Source: Sphingobacterium griseoflavum (lineage in GTDB: Bacteria; Bacteroidota; Bacteroidia; Sphingobacteriales; Sphingobacteriaceae). From it: a DNA stretch of 64,000 nt. The DNA lies in the NCBI RefSeq assembly GCF_014653155.1, contig NZ_BNAF01000013.1, forward strand, positions 62,001 through 126,000, in the 5' to 3' direction. Shown one piece after another: positions 17,527 through 24,890 of this stretch (positions within the stretch are counted from its first letter, which is position 1; every line of letters starts with the position of its first letter). Both the position numbers and the translations under genes were made by a program. The notes beneath the pieces are model-generated. The model did no database searches. It saw nothing but the letters and a program-made list of their open reading frames with translations, and was not told where the DNA came from.

Positions 17527-18912
17527 ATGAATAAAATAGTTGCTGCGGTACTTTTTTTTGCGGGTAGTTGGCAAGCGGTTTATGCACAGCAAGACTCCGT
17601 CATGCTGGATCAAATCTACCGCGTATCGTTTGAAGAGGGCAAAGCCTACGACAACCTCCGGTACTTAACAAAACGGATCGGCCACCGCATTGCCGGATCG
17701 GCAAAAGCGGAAGAAGCGGTGGATTGGTCGAAATCGCTGATGGACAGCATGGCGTTCGACCGGGTCTATCTCCAAGAGGTGGATGTGCCTTTTTGGGACC
17801 GAGGTGCTCCGGAGGTCGCGTACCTCACCGATACGAAGGAGCCATTGCAGGTACTGGCATTAGGGGGATCAGTGGCTACGCCAAAAGAGGGTTTGAAGGC
17901 CGAGGTGCTCGAGGTAGAATTGCTGAGTGAACTGCGACAGCATGGCGATGCCGTACGTGGTAAGATCGTTTTCGTGAATAAGCCTTGGGATGAATCCATT
18001 GTGGAAACAGGGGTGGCGTATGGCCTGAACAGCAGTCAGCGGAGCCGTGGTCCGGCAGAAGCGGCCAAGCTCGGGGCGATAGCCTATCTTTTCCGCTCTC
18101 TGTCATCATCAGCCATAGATGATTATCCCCATACGGGAGGCACGCGCTATGTGGCCGGGATCGACAGCATCCCCGCAATTGCCATTTCGGCTGTCAGCGC
18201 GCAGAAGTTAAGTGCAGCATTGAAGAAAGGTGCCCATAGCCAAGTGTTTTTGCGGAACAGTTCCGCGTGGAAGGGTACCGTCAAAACGCATAACCTCATC
18301 GCCGAGTGGCAGGGTACGGAACATCCCGATAAAATTATTACCATTGGCGGACATATTGATTCCTGGGACGTAGGGGAGGGCGCACACGACAATGGTACGG
18401 GGACGATGGGTACACTGGACGCTATCCGCACGCTGATGGCACTTGGCTATAAGCCTAGACATACGATCCGTTTGGTGTTTTATATGAATGAAGAGAACGG
18501 CGTGCACGGTGCCGTGCAATACGGCGAGCGTGCCAAAGCGCGGTCGGAGAAGATGGTTGCTGCGATCGAGAGCGACGCGGGTGGCTTCGCCCCCCGGGGT
18601 TTTGATATCAAGGCCTCTGCAGCCGCCGTAGCATGGATACAGCAGCAATGGAAACCCCTATTCGAACACAAATTCTGGGTTTCACGTTTTTTACAGGGTA
18701 GTCCGGGTGTAGATTCGGGGGTTTGGGGCGAGTATTTTCCTCAAACGGTGATGTTCAACTTTCGGCCTGATCCGCATCGTTATTTCGATATCCACCACAC
18801 CGCGAAAGATGTATTTGAGGCGGTCGATAGACGGGAACTGCAGTCGGGTGTTGCAGCCTTGGCGTCGTTGCTCTATTTGGTGGATCAACAGGTTGAACAC
18901 ATACAGCAATAG
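17527..18912 (+). CDS. Secreted M28 family zinc aminopeptidase/carboxypeptidase Q-like
   Basis: 461 residues from ATG 17527, chosen because it opens a signal peptide (IVAAVLFFAGSWQAVYAQ). A PA-type insert is followed by the M28 catalytic domain. Metal ligands are visible in GGHIDSWDVGEGAHDNGTG (His and bridging Asp) and in FYMNEENGVHGA (catalytic Glu pair). ESDAGG and the late HTAKD supply the remaining ligands. It is a periplasmic or outer-membrane exopeptidase of the carboxypeptidase Q/glutamate carboxypeptidase branch. It converges with the truncated haemoglobin gene, with 34 bp between the stops. Confidence 0.88.
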   Translation: MNKIVAAVLFFAGSWQAVYAQQDSVMLDQIYRVSFEEGKAYDNLRYLTKRIGHRIAGSAKAEEAVDWSKSLMDSMAFDRVYLQEVDVPFWDRGAPEVAYLTDTKEPLQVLALGGSVATPKEGLKAEVLEVELLSELRQHGDAVRGKIVFVNKPWDESIVETGVAYGLNSSQRSRGPAEAAKLGAIAYLFRSLSSSAIDDYPHTGGTRYVAGIDSIPAIAISAVSAQKLSAALKKGAHSQVFLRNSSAWKGTVKTHNLIAEWQGTEHPDKIITIGGHIDSWDVGEGAHDNGTGTMGTLDAIRTLMALGYKPRHTIRLVFYMNEENGVHGAVQYGERAKARSEKMVAAIESDAGGFAPRGFDIKASAAAVAWIQQQWKPLFEHKFWVSRFLQGSPGVDSGVWGEYFPQTVMFNFRPDPHRYFDIHHTAKDVFEAVDRRELQSGVAALASLLYLVDQQVEHIQQ

Positions 18913-18946
18913 GAAGAACGGCGGGAATCGCTTAGCCACGCAGTTC

Positions 18947-19339
18947 TTACAGCAAAGGCGGAAAAGGCGACTGTCGGATATGCTCGAGTTTGATCTGGAA
19001 CAAGGTAGCCATCTTGCCGCCCCTATTTTTGGCCTCCTCGGCAATGGCGCCCTGGAAGAGCTCATCAACGGTCTCCTTAAACAGCAATAGCCACCGATCA
19101 AAATGTGCCTTTTCGATCGGTAGCTGTGCATGTGGTGGAAAAGGACGCCCCGCGTACGTCTGTTCATCCAGCAAGATGGTTTGCCAAAAGCGGTACATCT
19201 TGGCAAGATGCTGCGGCCAGCGGTCTTCTACCTTCGCTTGAAATATCGGTCCCAGTTGATCGTCCTGTCGCACCTTGTCATAAAAGCGGTCTACGAGTAG
19301 CTGAATGTCCGCCAAGGTGCCAATATCAGTTTTATGCAT
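18947..19339 (-). CDS. Group III truncated haemoglobin
   Basis: 130 residues. The N-terminal helix reads RFYDKVRQDDQLGPIF, the hallmark of group III truncated globins. The proximal haem ligand is probably His70 in PPHAQL, matching the position in Campylobacter Ctb (KKHLDL). FWQTILL supplies distal-pocket Phe and Trp. Such globins bind oxygen or nitric oxide and are usually tied to NO or microaerobic stress. It lies downstream of panD on the same strand with a 102-bp gap that holds a strong hairpin, so it may have its own promoter. Confidence 0.88.
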   Translation of the reverse strand: MHKTDIGTLADIQLLVDRFYDKVRQDDQLGPIFQAKVEDRWPQHLAKMYRFWQTILLDEQTYAGRPFPPHAQLPIEKAHFDRWLLLFKETVDELFQGAIAEEAKNRGGKMATLFQIKLEHIRQSPFPPLL

Positions 19340-19404
19340 ACGTTCGCCTCGTTTTTTTTACAAAGTTAGGGATGCCTACCCATAAATATATGACAGGTGT
19401 CAAG

Positions 19405-19443
19405 AAGGTTGCACTTTCCTGTCAGGAAAGTGCAACCTTTTTT
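19405..19443 (+). terminator. 15-bp hairpin with T-run between panD and the globin gene
   Basis: The stem 19405-19419 pairs with 19425-19439 (AAGGTTGCACTTTCC and its complement) around a 5-nt loop, followed by TTTTTT. As written it terminates + strand transcription, for example antisense read-through from the M28 gene. On the minus strand the trailing T tract is interrupted (CTTCTTG), so it may end panD transcription less efficiently. Confidence 0.7.
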
Positions 19444-19810
19444 AATAGTCGTATTTTTCTACAGATTTGATCTGGTTTTCCCCTTCCGTGAATACCAAGG
19501 TCGGCTGATAGCTATCCGCTTCCTCTGGAGTCAGGTTGATAAATGATAAGATATGCACCGTGTCGCCAACCTTTGCGTGCAGGGCTGCGCCCCCGTTCAT
19601 GCATACTTCACCACTGCCACATTTGCCGGGCAGGACATAGGTCATGATGCGGCTGCCGTTTACCGCATTGTTGATGTACACCTGTTCGTATTTTTTGATG
19701 CCGGCGGCGTCGAGTAAATCGGCATCAATGGTGATTGAGCCGTTGTATGCTACGTTTGCCTCGGTAACTTTTACCGTATGGATTTTTGCTTTTAAAAGGG
19801 TTACTTCCAT
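19442..19810 (-). CDS. panD: Aspartate 1-decarboxylase (pyruvoyl-dependent)
   Basis: 122 residues, the usual length. PanD makes beta-alanine from aspartate for pantothenate and CoA. The self-cleavage site falls exactly at the canonical Gly24-Ser25 (YNGSITID), which would generate the pyruvoyl group. DADLLDAAGI, VNGSRIMTY and MNGGAALHAKVGDTV match the family. No other pantothenate genes are nearby. Instead it is the third gene of a tight operon, 6 bp after a DUF6695-like gene and linked to a cysteine-synthase-fold enzyme. A substrate other than aspartate, such as cysteate, cannot be excluded. Confidence 0.88.
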   Translation of the reverse strand: MEVTLLKAKIHTVKVTEANVAYNGSITIDADLLDAAGIKKYEQVYINNAVNGSRIMTYVLPGKCGSGEVCMNGGAALHAKVGDTVHILSFINLTPEEADSYQPTLVFTEGENQIKSVEKYDY

Positions 19811-19816
19811 TTGTTG

Positions 19817-20887
19817 TTATAATATGGCTTCATTCGCCTGTTTTAAATTCTGTGCTGTTTTTTCTTCCGCTATGGCGCGGAATAGATAAAGTTGATCGTT
19901 TTGGCTGATGCTATGCGCTTCGAAACTGAAATGATAAGTGAAAGCATAGTCTTCCAGCATGTCAAAATGCTGCAGACATTCCATGTGACGCGTGTAAAGC
20001 AATTGGCCATCGGCATCGTGCTTCGTCACTTCGTAAAGCGACCCGCTTACGTGCTGCAGGCTGAACCAGGCCCCTTCGCCAATACCACCCAGCCATTGTG
20101 CATGCGAGGCTACCGACCGGGGACGTTCGCTATACGCCACCAGTCCGGCGATGTCGTCTGCAGCAAGGCTCTTAGCACCTTGATGGGTGAAATTGTCTTT
20201 CAATAGATCAAATTGAAAGCGCATGGAGGCTGCTCTTCCCATCACCAATGTTTGTATGTTATGGTGTTGATGGATGTATACGCGGCCATTTTCTGCGGCG
20301 TTTACCACATTGCTCATCGGACTTGCTTTCAGGGATTCTGGATAAAGGATCTTTTTCCGCCTTTTATCCTTCTCGGGCATCGCTTCTGTTAGGATCTGCG
20401 CGACAAATCGCGAACAGCTGTTGTTGTTACGCGCAAAGGCACCGTAAAGTACCGGGCCGTTGGATACGAGCCGTTCGGCGTAAGCCTGTCCCCTTGAAAA
20501 GGAAAGCCCCTTGCTTATGGAAAAAAATGTCCTACCTCCGCCATGTGTAGCCTTTTCGTTGCCCGATAGCTCCTCGAAAATATCCGCTAGATTCTGTATA
20601 TCGCCATCCTTGTTAAATTGTGCGCGTGTTTCAACGATCAGGCGCGGATCAAAATGAAAGGATCTGGGCCGCCCATAACCGCGTGGAACCAAATAACGAC
20701 CGAAGTCAAAATATTGTATAGCGCCTGTGCGCCTTTCGATCAGTAGGATTGCTGCATGGCCGACACGGAAGTTGAGGTTTTTTACGATCCCCATCCGTTT
20801 TAAAAAGGCCATCCATTTTTCATCACCGCGCGCTGTTTTATCCGGCCATGCGATGGGTATGGCTATATCATGAAACGTGTGCGTCAT
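19817..20887 (-). CDS. DUF6695-like protein with a possible permuted papain (NlpC/LRAT-type) fold
   Basis: 356 residues, no signal peptide or membrane segment. The N-terminal half has RVGHAAILLIERRTG (His44 on a predicted strand), then YFDFGRYLVPRGYGRPRS. Later comes FARNNNSCSRFVAQIL, with Cys158 at a helix start. A His-bearing strand preceding a Cys-bearing helix is the order of circularly permuted papain-like proteins such as LRAT and DUF4105. From memory it resembles DUF6695. The C-terminal half (about 200-356) is unassigned. Its ATG overlaps the stop of the upstream PLP-enzyme gene (ATGA), and panD starts 6 bp beyond its stop. Function is unknown; a hydrolase or acyltransferase role is inference. 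Confidence 0.6.
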   Translation of the reverse strand: MTHTFHDIAIPIAWPDKTARGDEKWMAFLKRMGIVKNLNFRVGHAAILLIERRTGAIQYFDFGRYLVPRGYGRPRSFHFDPRLIVETRAQFNKDGDIQNLADIFEELSGNEKATHGGGRTFFSISKGLSFSRGQAYAERLVSNGPVLYGAFARNNNSCSRFVAQILTEAMPEKDKRRKKILYPESLKASPMSNVVNAAENGRVYIHQHHNIQTLVMGRAASMRFQFDLLKDNFTHQGAKSLAADDIAGLVAYSERPRSVASHAQWLGGIGEGAWFSLQHVSGSLYEVTKHDADGQLLYTRHMECLQHFDMLEDYAFTYHFSFEAHSISQNDQLYLFRAIAEEKTAQNLKQANEAIL

Positions 20888-21858
20888 AACGTACTGCTTG
20901 CTGTTTTGAAATCAAGGCTGTCCGCATATAGTTTGCTGACATAGCGGCTGCCATGGTCGGGAAAAAAAAGAAGCACGGTATGTGCCGGTCCGAGGGCCAT
21001 CTCGTTATGGTAGGTGTGCAGGCAAGCCAGCAGAGCAGCACTGGAGAATCCGCTCGGTATGCCGGTTTCAGCAAGGTACCTCCGCGCCATCAACTTTGTC
21101 ATCGACTGCTGCACCTGAAAGATGTGATCAATGGGTTGCGGATCAAACGATCCGGGTACAAAATTACGTCCAATGCCTTCTATGGCATCGAAAGGGCTTA
21201 TTTCTTTTGGTGCTTTCCCGTATTGAAGATAATGTTGAAGGATAGATCCCTCTGGTTCAACACCCCAAATCCGGATGTCGGCCTTCTTTTCCTTCAAGAA
21301 TCGGCCCACGCCCGAAATCGTGCCGCCCGTGCCCACGCCCGAGAGAAAGTGGGTGATCCTGCCTTGGGTTTGTTCCCAGATCTCAGGCCCGGTTGTTTTG
21401 TAGTGCGCACAGATATTCTGCGTATTATAATACTGATTGGTAAAATAGGCATTCGGGTGCGTGGCAGCGAAAGATTGTGCACGAAATTGCGTGGAATGGA
21501 AATCATGCAAGCCATTGGAGTTTTCGCAGATCTCGATTTCTGCGCCCGCTTGAATGAGTACCTTAATCTTTTCTTTTGAGCAGCTTTTCGATACAAAGAT
21601 TTTCGATCTATAGCCAAGCTGTTTCGCAATCAGAGCAATGCCCAAACCTGTATTGCCACTGCTGGCTTCTACAAATGTTCCGCCAGGCTGTATCCGCGCT
21701 TGCTCGATGGCGTCCTGTATCATAAAATAGGCAGGCCTATCTTTGGCTGACATACCGGGATTGTAAAACTCTTCTTTGATAAAGATGTTTGTGCCATATC
21801 GCGCTGACAGGAAATCGCATTTTCGAATCGGCGTATTGCCTATTGATATTGTCGTCAA
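20884..21858 (-). CDS. Cysteine synthase / cystathionine beta-synthase superfamily PLP enzyme
   Basis: 324 residues of the fold-type II PLP family. The Schiff-base lysine is Lys39 in NPGMSAKDRPA, the substrate loop is SSGNTG at 66-71, and the phosphate cup is GTGGT at 176-180. The end reads FFPDHGSRYVSKLY, with His where cysteine synthases carry Ser near the pyridine nitrogen; this recalls SbnA-type diaminopropionate enzymes. It should join a nucleophile to a serine-derived acrylate. The nucleophile is unknown: sulfide, sulfite or an amine are all possible. The start is TTG 21858; no in-frame ATG exists before an upstream stop at 21901. First gene of a three-gene operon with an apparent leader terminator. 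Confidence 0.8.
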   Translation of the reverse strand: MTTISIGNTPIRKCDFLSARYGTNIFIKEEFYNPGMSAKDRPAYFMIQDAIEQARIQPGGTFVEASSGNTGLGIALIAKQLGYRSKIFVSKSCSKEKIKVLIQAGAEIEICENSNGLHDFHSTQFRAQSFAATHPNAYFTNQYYNTQNICAHYKTTGPEIWEQTQGRITHFLSGVGTGGTISGVGRFLKEKKADIRIWGVEPEGSILQHYLQYGKAPKEISPFDAIEGIGRNFVPGSFDPQPIDHIFQVQQSMTKLMARRYLAETGIPSGFSSAALLACLHTYHNEMALGPAHTVLLFFPDHGSRYVSKLYADSLDFKTASSTL

Positions 21859-21960
21859 AATTTTTTTATATCTGTTTACAATAGCGTTTAGGTGAAGTAT
21901 TTAGTTGCTATTTTCTAATTATAACGTGTGTTTCCAGCTTTTGTTTTACCGATGCTCTGT

Positions 21961-21995
21961 AAAAAAGTTGTCACGGGTAGAGGGCCCGTGACAAC
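21961..21995 (-). terminator. Intrinsic terminator in the apparent 5' leader of the PLP-enzyme operon
   Basis: On the minus strand an 11-bp perfect stem (GTTGTCACGGG with CCCGTGACAAC, 21985-21995 and 21967-21977) is followed at once by TTTTTT (21966-21961). It lies about 100 nt before the TTG start and some 55 nt after a minus-strand TATATTTG box (22057-22050). It may be an attenuator or riboswitch expression platform, or the end of a small RNA. Confidence 0.65.
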
Positions 21996-22049
21996 ATATT
22001 GAGAAGAGATAATGTCATTTGTTATTTAGATTAAATAAAAATAACAAAA

Positions 22050-22057
22050 CAAATATA
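22050..22057 (-). promoter_or_regulatory. Minus-strand TATATTTG (-7-like) box upstream of the PLP-enzyme operon
   Basis: It matches the Bacteroidota TAnnTTTG consensus. No good -33 TTG was found at the expected distance, so the promoter call is tentative. If real, the leader would be about 185 nt and include the terminator hairpin. Confidence 0.35.
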
Positions 22058-22261
22058 CGGTATTATGGAGATGACGTGTATCTAAATCGGGAATAAAGAT
22101 GCAATAATCGGAAAAATATTGAATAAATGACTTTGTTAAACGCTATCTAGATTCCAAAAGACTAACAGGATGTAATGCCGTTGAAATCACGGCGGACATT
22201 CCCGGTTAAAAAATATATCGATCAAGCTATCAATCGTTTAAATAGTTTTTAGTTATGGTTG

Positions 22262-22292
22262 TTGCAAAGATATTTTTTGTGCCGTATATTTG
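22262..22292 (+). promoter_or_regulatory. Bacteroidota-type promoter of tRNA-Pro
   Basis: TTG at 22262-22264, 20 bp, then TATATTTG at 22285-22292. This matches the TTTG/TTG-N19-21-TAnnTTTG consensus of the phylum's housekeeping sigma factor. The tRNA begins 29 bp after the box. Confidence 0.75.
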
Positions 22293-22321
22293 TGCCACAC
22301 AAAACAAAGGTGATACCTTTT

Positions 22322-22395
22322 CGGGGTGTAGCGTAGCCCGGTATCGCGCCACATTTGGGATGTGGAGGTCGTAGGTTCGAATCCTGCCACCCCGA
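22322..22395 (+). tRNA. tRNA-Pro (anticodon TGG)
   Basis: The acceptor arms CGGGGTG (22322-22328) and CACCCCG (22388-22394) pair perfectly, with A as discriminator base at 22395. The anticodon stem CCACA/TGTGG encloses the loop TTTGGGA, giving anticodon TGG (Pro). The T arm contains GGTTCGAATCC. No CCA is encoded. Its last 17 bp, including one base past the gene, are repeated at 22505-22521, so it looks like an integration site. Confidence 0.93.
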
Positions 22396-22396
22396 C
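22380..22396. repeat. attachment-site-like direct repeat, copy 1 (3' end of tRNA-Pro)
   Basis: AATCCTGCCACCCCGAC, covering the T-arm and acceptor end of tRNA-Pro; identical to copy 2 at 22505-22521. Confidence 0.65.
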
Positions 22397-22428
22397 AAAA
22401 AAAGCTCGACGGAAGTCGGGCTTTTTTT
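22397..22428 (+). terminator. Terminator of tRNA-Pro
   Basis: AGCTCGAC (22403-22410) pairs with GTCGGGCT (22415-22422, one G-T pair) around GGAA. An A-run precedes it and TTTTTTT follows, so it could work in both directions. Confidence 0.85.
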
Positions 22429-22504
22429 GTGGTTGGCAGATTCGAACCGTGGTTCGATCCATTGGAGCTTCAGGGTTTGTGTTGGGGGCTTGCGGGGCTG
22501 AAGC

Positions 22505-22521
22505 AATCCTGCCACCCCGAC
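22505..22521. repeat. attachment-site-like direct repeat, copy 2
   Basis: AATCCTGCCACCCCGAC, 17/17 identical to the tRNA-Pro 3' end. The 108 bp between the copies hold the tRNA terminator and non-coding sequence. Displaced tRNA ends of this kind are left by tyrosine-recombinase elements; no recombinase gene is present in the window. Confidence 0.65.
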
Positions 22522-22998
22522 CAGAACAAAAAATGCTGCCATTTTTCATTCTGGTCTCTTTTTTATTGGTATTACAAGGCTTCCTACAAAAATTTCCATT
22601 AGTTAAAGAGTCACTTTATCAGTATGTTTGGGCCTATTTTGAGTTGAAAAGCAAGAATATAGAAATATTTTGAATGGCTTTGAACCATGTCTACGCTATT
22701 AAATATTTTCTTTCATCAACCGATCTTGATTTTGATAGAAATATAAATTTCGGCAAGTTTTAACAGGAAGGACAAAACCTTGTTGGCATTTTGAGTTGAT
22801 ATTTTATTCCCTCGTTTATCAGTTCAACTGAAGAAGATATGACGGCAAAAAATATGACGATTTACCATTTAAAAAAAACTGCACCTAACGTTGCCTACCC
22901 GGAAGTGACGGTTCGATGGTTACCTATAAATTTTGACACGTTGTTGCAGGTCGATTATTTTACACGCTCGCTAAGCCTTGTCCTTTCTCCTTAGTTAT
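22522..22998. other. Non-coding stretch downstream of the repeated tRNA end
   Basis: About 480 bp, AT-rich. Two short + strand frames (46 and about 50 codons) show no family resemblance. Nothing convincing is seen. It probably belongs to the accessory region that starts at the tRNA. Confidence 0.45.
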
Positions 22999-23877
22999 CT
23001 AGAAATTCGCTTCCACAGCGCTTTCATTATACAGGCCAAAAACTCCCTCCGCGCCAATAAGATTGGAATAGAGGGGGCGGACGGTCTGAAATACGGACTC
23101 GCCTAGATAACCCAGTTCATCTATTTCCTTTTTGAACCTAGCAAGTTCAGGAGACAGGAAAGCAAGCCTGATATTCACCGATTTCGCAAGGGCTATCGTT
23201 CCGTCCTCTTTGCTGATCGTTCTATCAAAGCGTTGATCGCCTTTTCTTTCTGGTATTGCATTTCCGTCCGTATATCTGAATGCCGAGGATAGATAATAAG
23301 CTGCAAGTCCAGCTTTTGTAGCCATGGCTCCCGCCTCGTCGAGCAAGAATGGGTAAAGTGCTGTCGCTCCGACACCTTCCTTTGCTGCACCTTGAGACCA
23401 AGACAAGGTATACCAAGACGGCATATTTGGATCCAAATTAATCGCTACTTCTCCCAACGCAGGTTTTTCCGGCAGATAGCAATTCTGGGAGAAGATACGT
23501 TCTCCCTTTTCCTCCATTAAGACCTCGATAGCGTAGACAGCTCCAAGCCTAGGGCTAAAATCTTTTGGAGGGATGTTAAAGTAACCGGAAGAATCTTGGA
23601 TGTTGTTGAACTTTATGATGCGTTCACCATCCTCCAATAAAAACACGGAAAGCTGCGGCAATACCGGCACATCGCCTTTTTGTCCCTTTAAGGGCTTGCT
23701 CCAAGACACCGCTGCTTCCCCACCAGAAAGAGTTCCTATCGATGACAGCACAATCAATCGTGGTTTATATTTCGGAAACTCAAAAGGAATGTTCGTTTTA
23801 TGGTCCGTACATCCAAAAAGTATCATTACTGCGACCACGGTAATCGATGTTGTTCTAGAAATTTTCAGTAATATCAT
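22999..23877 (-). CDS. DUF4249 family lipoprotein
   Basis: 292 residues with a lipoprotein signal (VVAVMILFGC, Cys23). A beta-rich N-terminal part (LIVLSSIGTLSGGEAAVSWSKP) and the middle IPPKDFSPRLGAVYAIEV are typical, from memory, of DUF4249. These are outer-membrane lipoproteins encoded next to TonB-dependent receptors and thought to assist them. Here it directly follows the tail of a beheaded TonB receptor (18 bp gap) on the same strand. The partner receptor is therefore broken and the gene may have lost its promoter. The gene itself looks intact. Confidence 0.72.
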   Translation of the reverse strand: MILLKISRTTSITVVAVMILFGCTDHKTNIPFEFPKYKPRLIVLSSIGTLSGGEAAVSWSKPLKGQKGDVPVLPQLSVFLLEDGERIIKFNNIQDSSGYFNIPPKDFSPRLGAVYAIEVLMEEKGERIFSQNCYLPEKPALGEVAINLDPNMPSWYTLSWSQGAAKEGVGATALYPFLLDEAGAMATKAGLAAYYLSSAFRYTDGNAIPERKGDQRFDRTISKEDGTIALAKSVNIRLAFLSPELARFKKEIDELGYLGESVFQTVRPLYSNLIGAEGVFGLYNESAVEANF

Positions 23878-23895
23878 GGCGCTGTATATATTATT

Positions 23896-24597
23896 TTAAA
23901 GTACAAGTCCGATATTAAAAGAGGGCATTATAGGGAACATCCCTGTGATTTCTAGCATGCCGGGGATATCCGAAGGCTGTGCAAAGAAGGGATTGACCCT
24001 ATTATATGCGTTGTAAACAGCTATTCCAAACCATCTAGTATGCCTCCCTCTGGTCTTCCATCTTCTTTCTATATTGATATCCAGCCGATGGAAAGCAGGC
24101 AGGCGCATGTTGTTGAGGTCATCCATGATAGGAAAGCCTGATCTCCATTCTTCTATTTCAGTCGTACTTGTAGGCATCGTGAAAGGTCTTCCTGTTTTGT
24201 ATGTCCAGCTTCCCGAAAGCATGTAGCCCTTTCCAAAATTGTACATCATCAAAAAGTTAATGCTGTTCCTAAAATCAAAATCCGAATTAAACCAATTTCC
24301 TTTATTTAGTGATCCAAAACTGGACTTCGAATTGGCGTAGGTGTAAGATAGTGAGCCATGCAGGTTTCCGGTAGTCTTCTGTAAGAGGAGCTCCATCCCA
24401 TACGCCTGCATCTTTCCATTTCTATGGAGAAAATCACTATACCCTACCACATCTTTATTGAAATCTACAGAAGGCACATACTTAACGATCTCGGATTGAT
24501 TTTTTTGTTGAAGAAATCGGGCATCAAGGAAATTGTCTGATTTGGTTGATAAAGAGGTGTTGAAGAGTTCGGAAACAAAGGGTGCAGAGTCATATTT
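23896..24597 (-). pseudogene. 5'-truncated TonB-dependent receptor (C-terminal beta-barrel only)
   Basis: The frame is open for 234 codons upstream of the stop at 23896, back to a TAG at 24598-24600. The sequence is beta-barrel-like throughout: GSLSYTYANSKSSF, YMLSGSWTYKTGRPFT, RLDINIERRWKTRG and a final strand SFNIGLVL ending in a hydrophobic residue. Plug, N-terminal domain and about two thirds of the barrel are missing. A GTG at 24477 could serve as an accidental start but no signal peptide would be made. The break lies about 50 bp from the left flanking repeat of the AbiE module, so insertion or deletion by that module may have cut it. Partner of the DUF4249 gene downstream. Confidence 0.78.
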
Positions 24598-24651
24598 CTA
24601 TTTGTCCAACGAATAGCGCCAAAATAGCGCCAATAACGCCACGATAAAGCT

Positions 24652-24690
24652 AGAATGAAGCTAAGTGTTTTTCCCACGGTTCAATAGTGG
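24652..24690. repeat. Left flanking direct repeat of the AbiE module
   Basis: 39 bp starting AGAATGAAGC, 31 of 39 positions identical to 26601-26639 in the same orientation. Weaker similarity continues about 30 bp further. The pair brackets the toxin-antitoxin genes. Confidence 0.55.
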
Positions 24691-24828
24691 CCTGCGAGAG
24701 CCGTCGCTATTGCCCTATTCAATTTCTAAAATAGTAGTTGGAACAAAGGTTGTTTCAAGATAACTCCTGCAACAGAAGAAAAAAAGATTTTAAACACTGA
24801 TTGCCTAACATCTGATATTGTCGTCTAT

Positions 24829-24860
24829 ATGTCAAGTATTATGTTTCATTTACTTGACAT
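24829..24860. promoter_or_regulatory. Inverted-repeat operator upstream of the AbiE pair
   Basis: ATGTCAAGTA (24829-24838) and TACTTGACAT (24851-24860) form a perfect 10-bp inverted repeat with a 12-bp spacer. The right arm overlaps the promoter -33 element. AbiEi-type antitoxins are known to repress their own operon by binding inverted repeats, which fits. Confidence 0.7.
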
Positions 24861-24883
24861 GTATATGATATTCACTACCTTTG
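24854..24883 (+). promoter_or_regulatory. Promoter of the AbiE-type operon
   Basis: TTG (24854-24856), 19 bp, then TACCTTTG (24876-24883), a good match to the Bacteroidota consensus. Transcription would begin only a few bases before the ATG at 24891, implying a leaderless or nearly leaderless message. Confidence 0.72.
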
Positions 24884-24890
24884 TAGAGCA

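Larger units (their letters stand above)
21859..22261. other. Intergenic leader region between the PLP-enzyme operon and tRNA-Pro
   Basis: About 400 bp, AT-rich, with no credible gene. It holds the minus-strand hairpin/T-run and -7-like box listed separately. A weaker 7-bp inverted repeat (GTTATTT ... AAATAAC, 22021-22045) lies just upstream of the hairpin on the minus strand. Confidence 0.5.

Noticed and set aside
22432..22504. Second, degenerate tRNA between the two repeat copies
   Set aside because: Only the 17-bp 3' end matches; no anticodon or D arm can be folded.
22249..22673. Open frames of about 100 codons on both strands across tRNA-Pro
   Set aside because: They are read through the tRNA and its repeat. 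Such frames (with segments like DSNLRPPHPK) are well-known artefacts of tRNA sequence.
24465..24677. Short minus-strand frame upstream of the TonB remnant
   Set aside because: It is out of frame with the receptor tail and has no receptor-like sequence; the true frame stops at 24598-24600.
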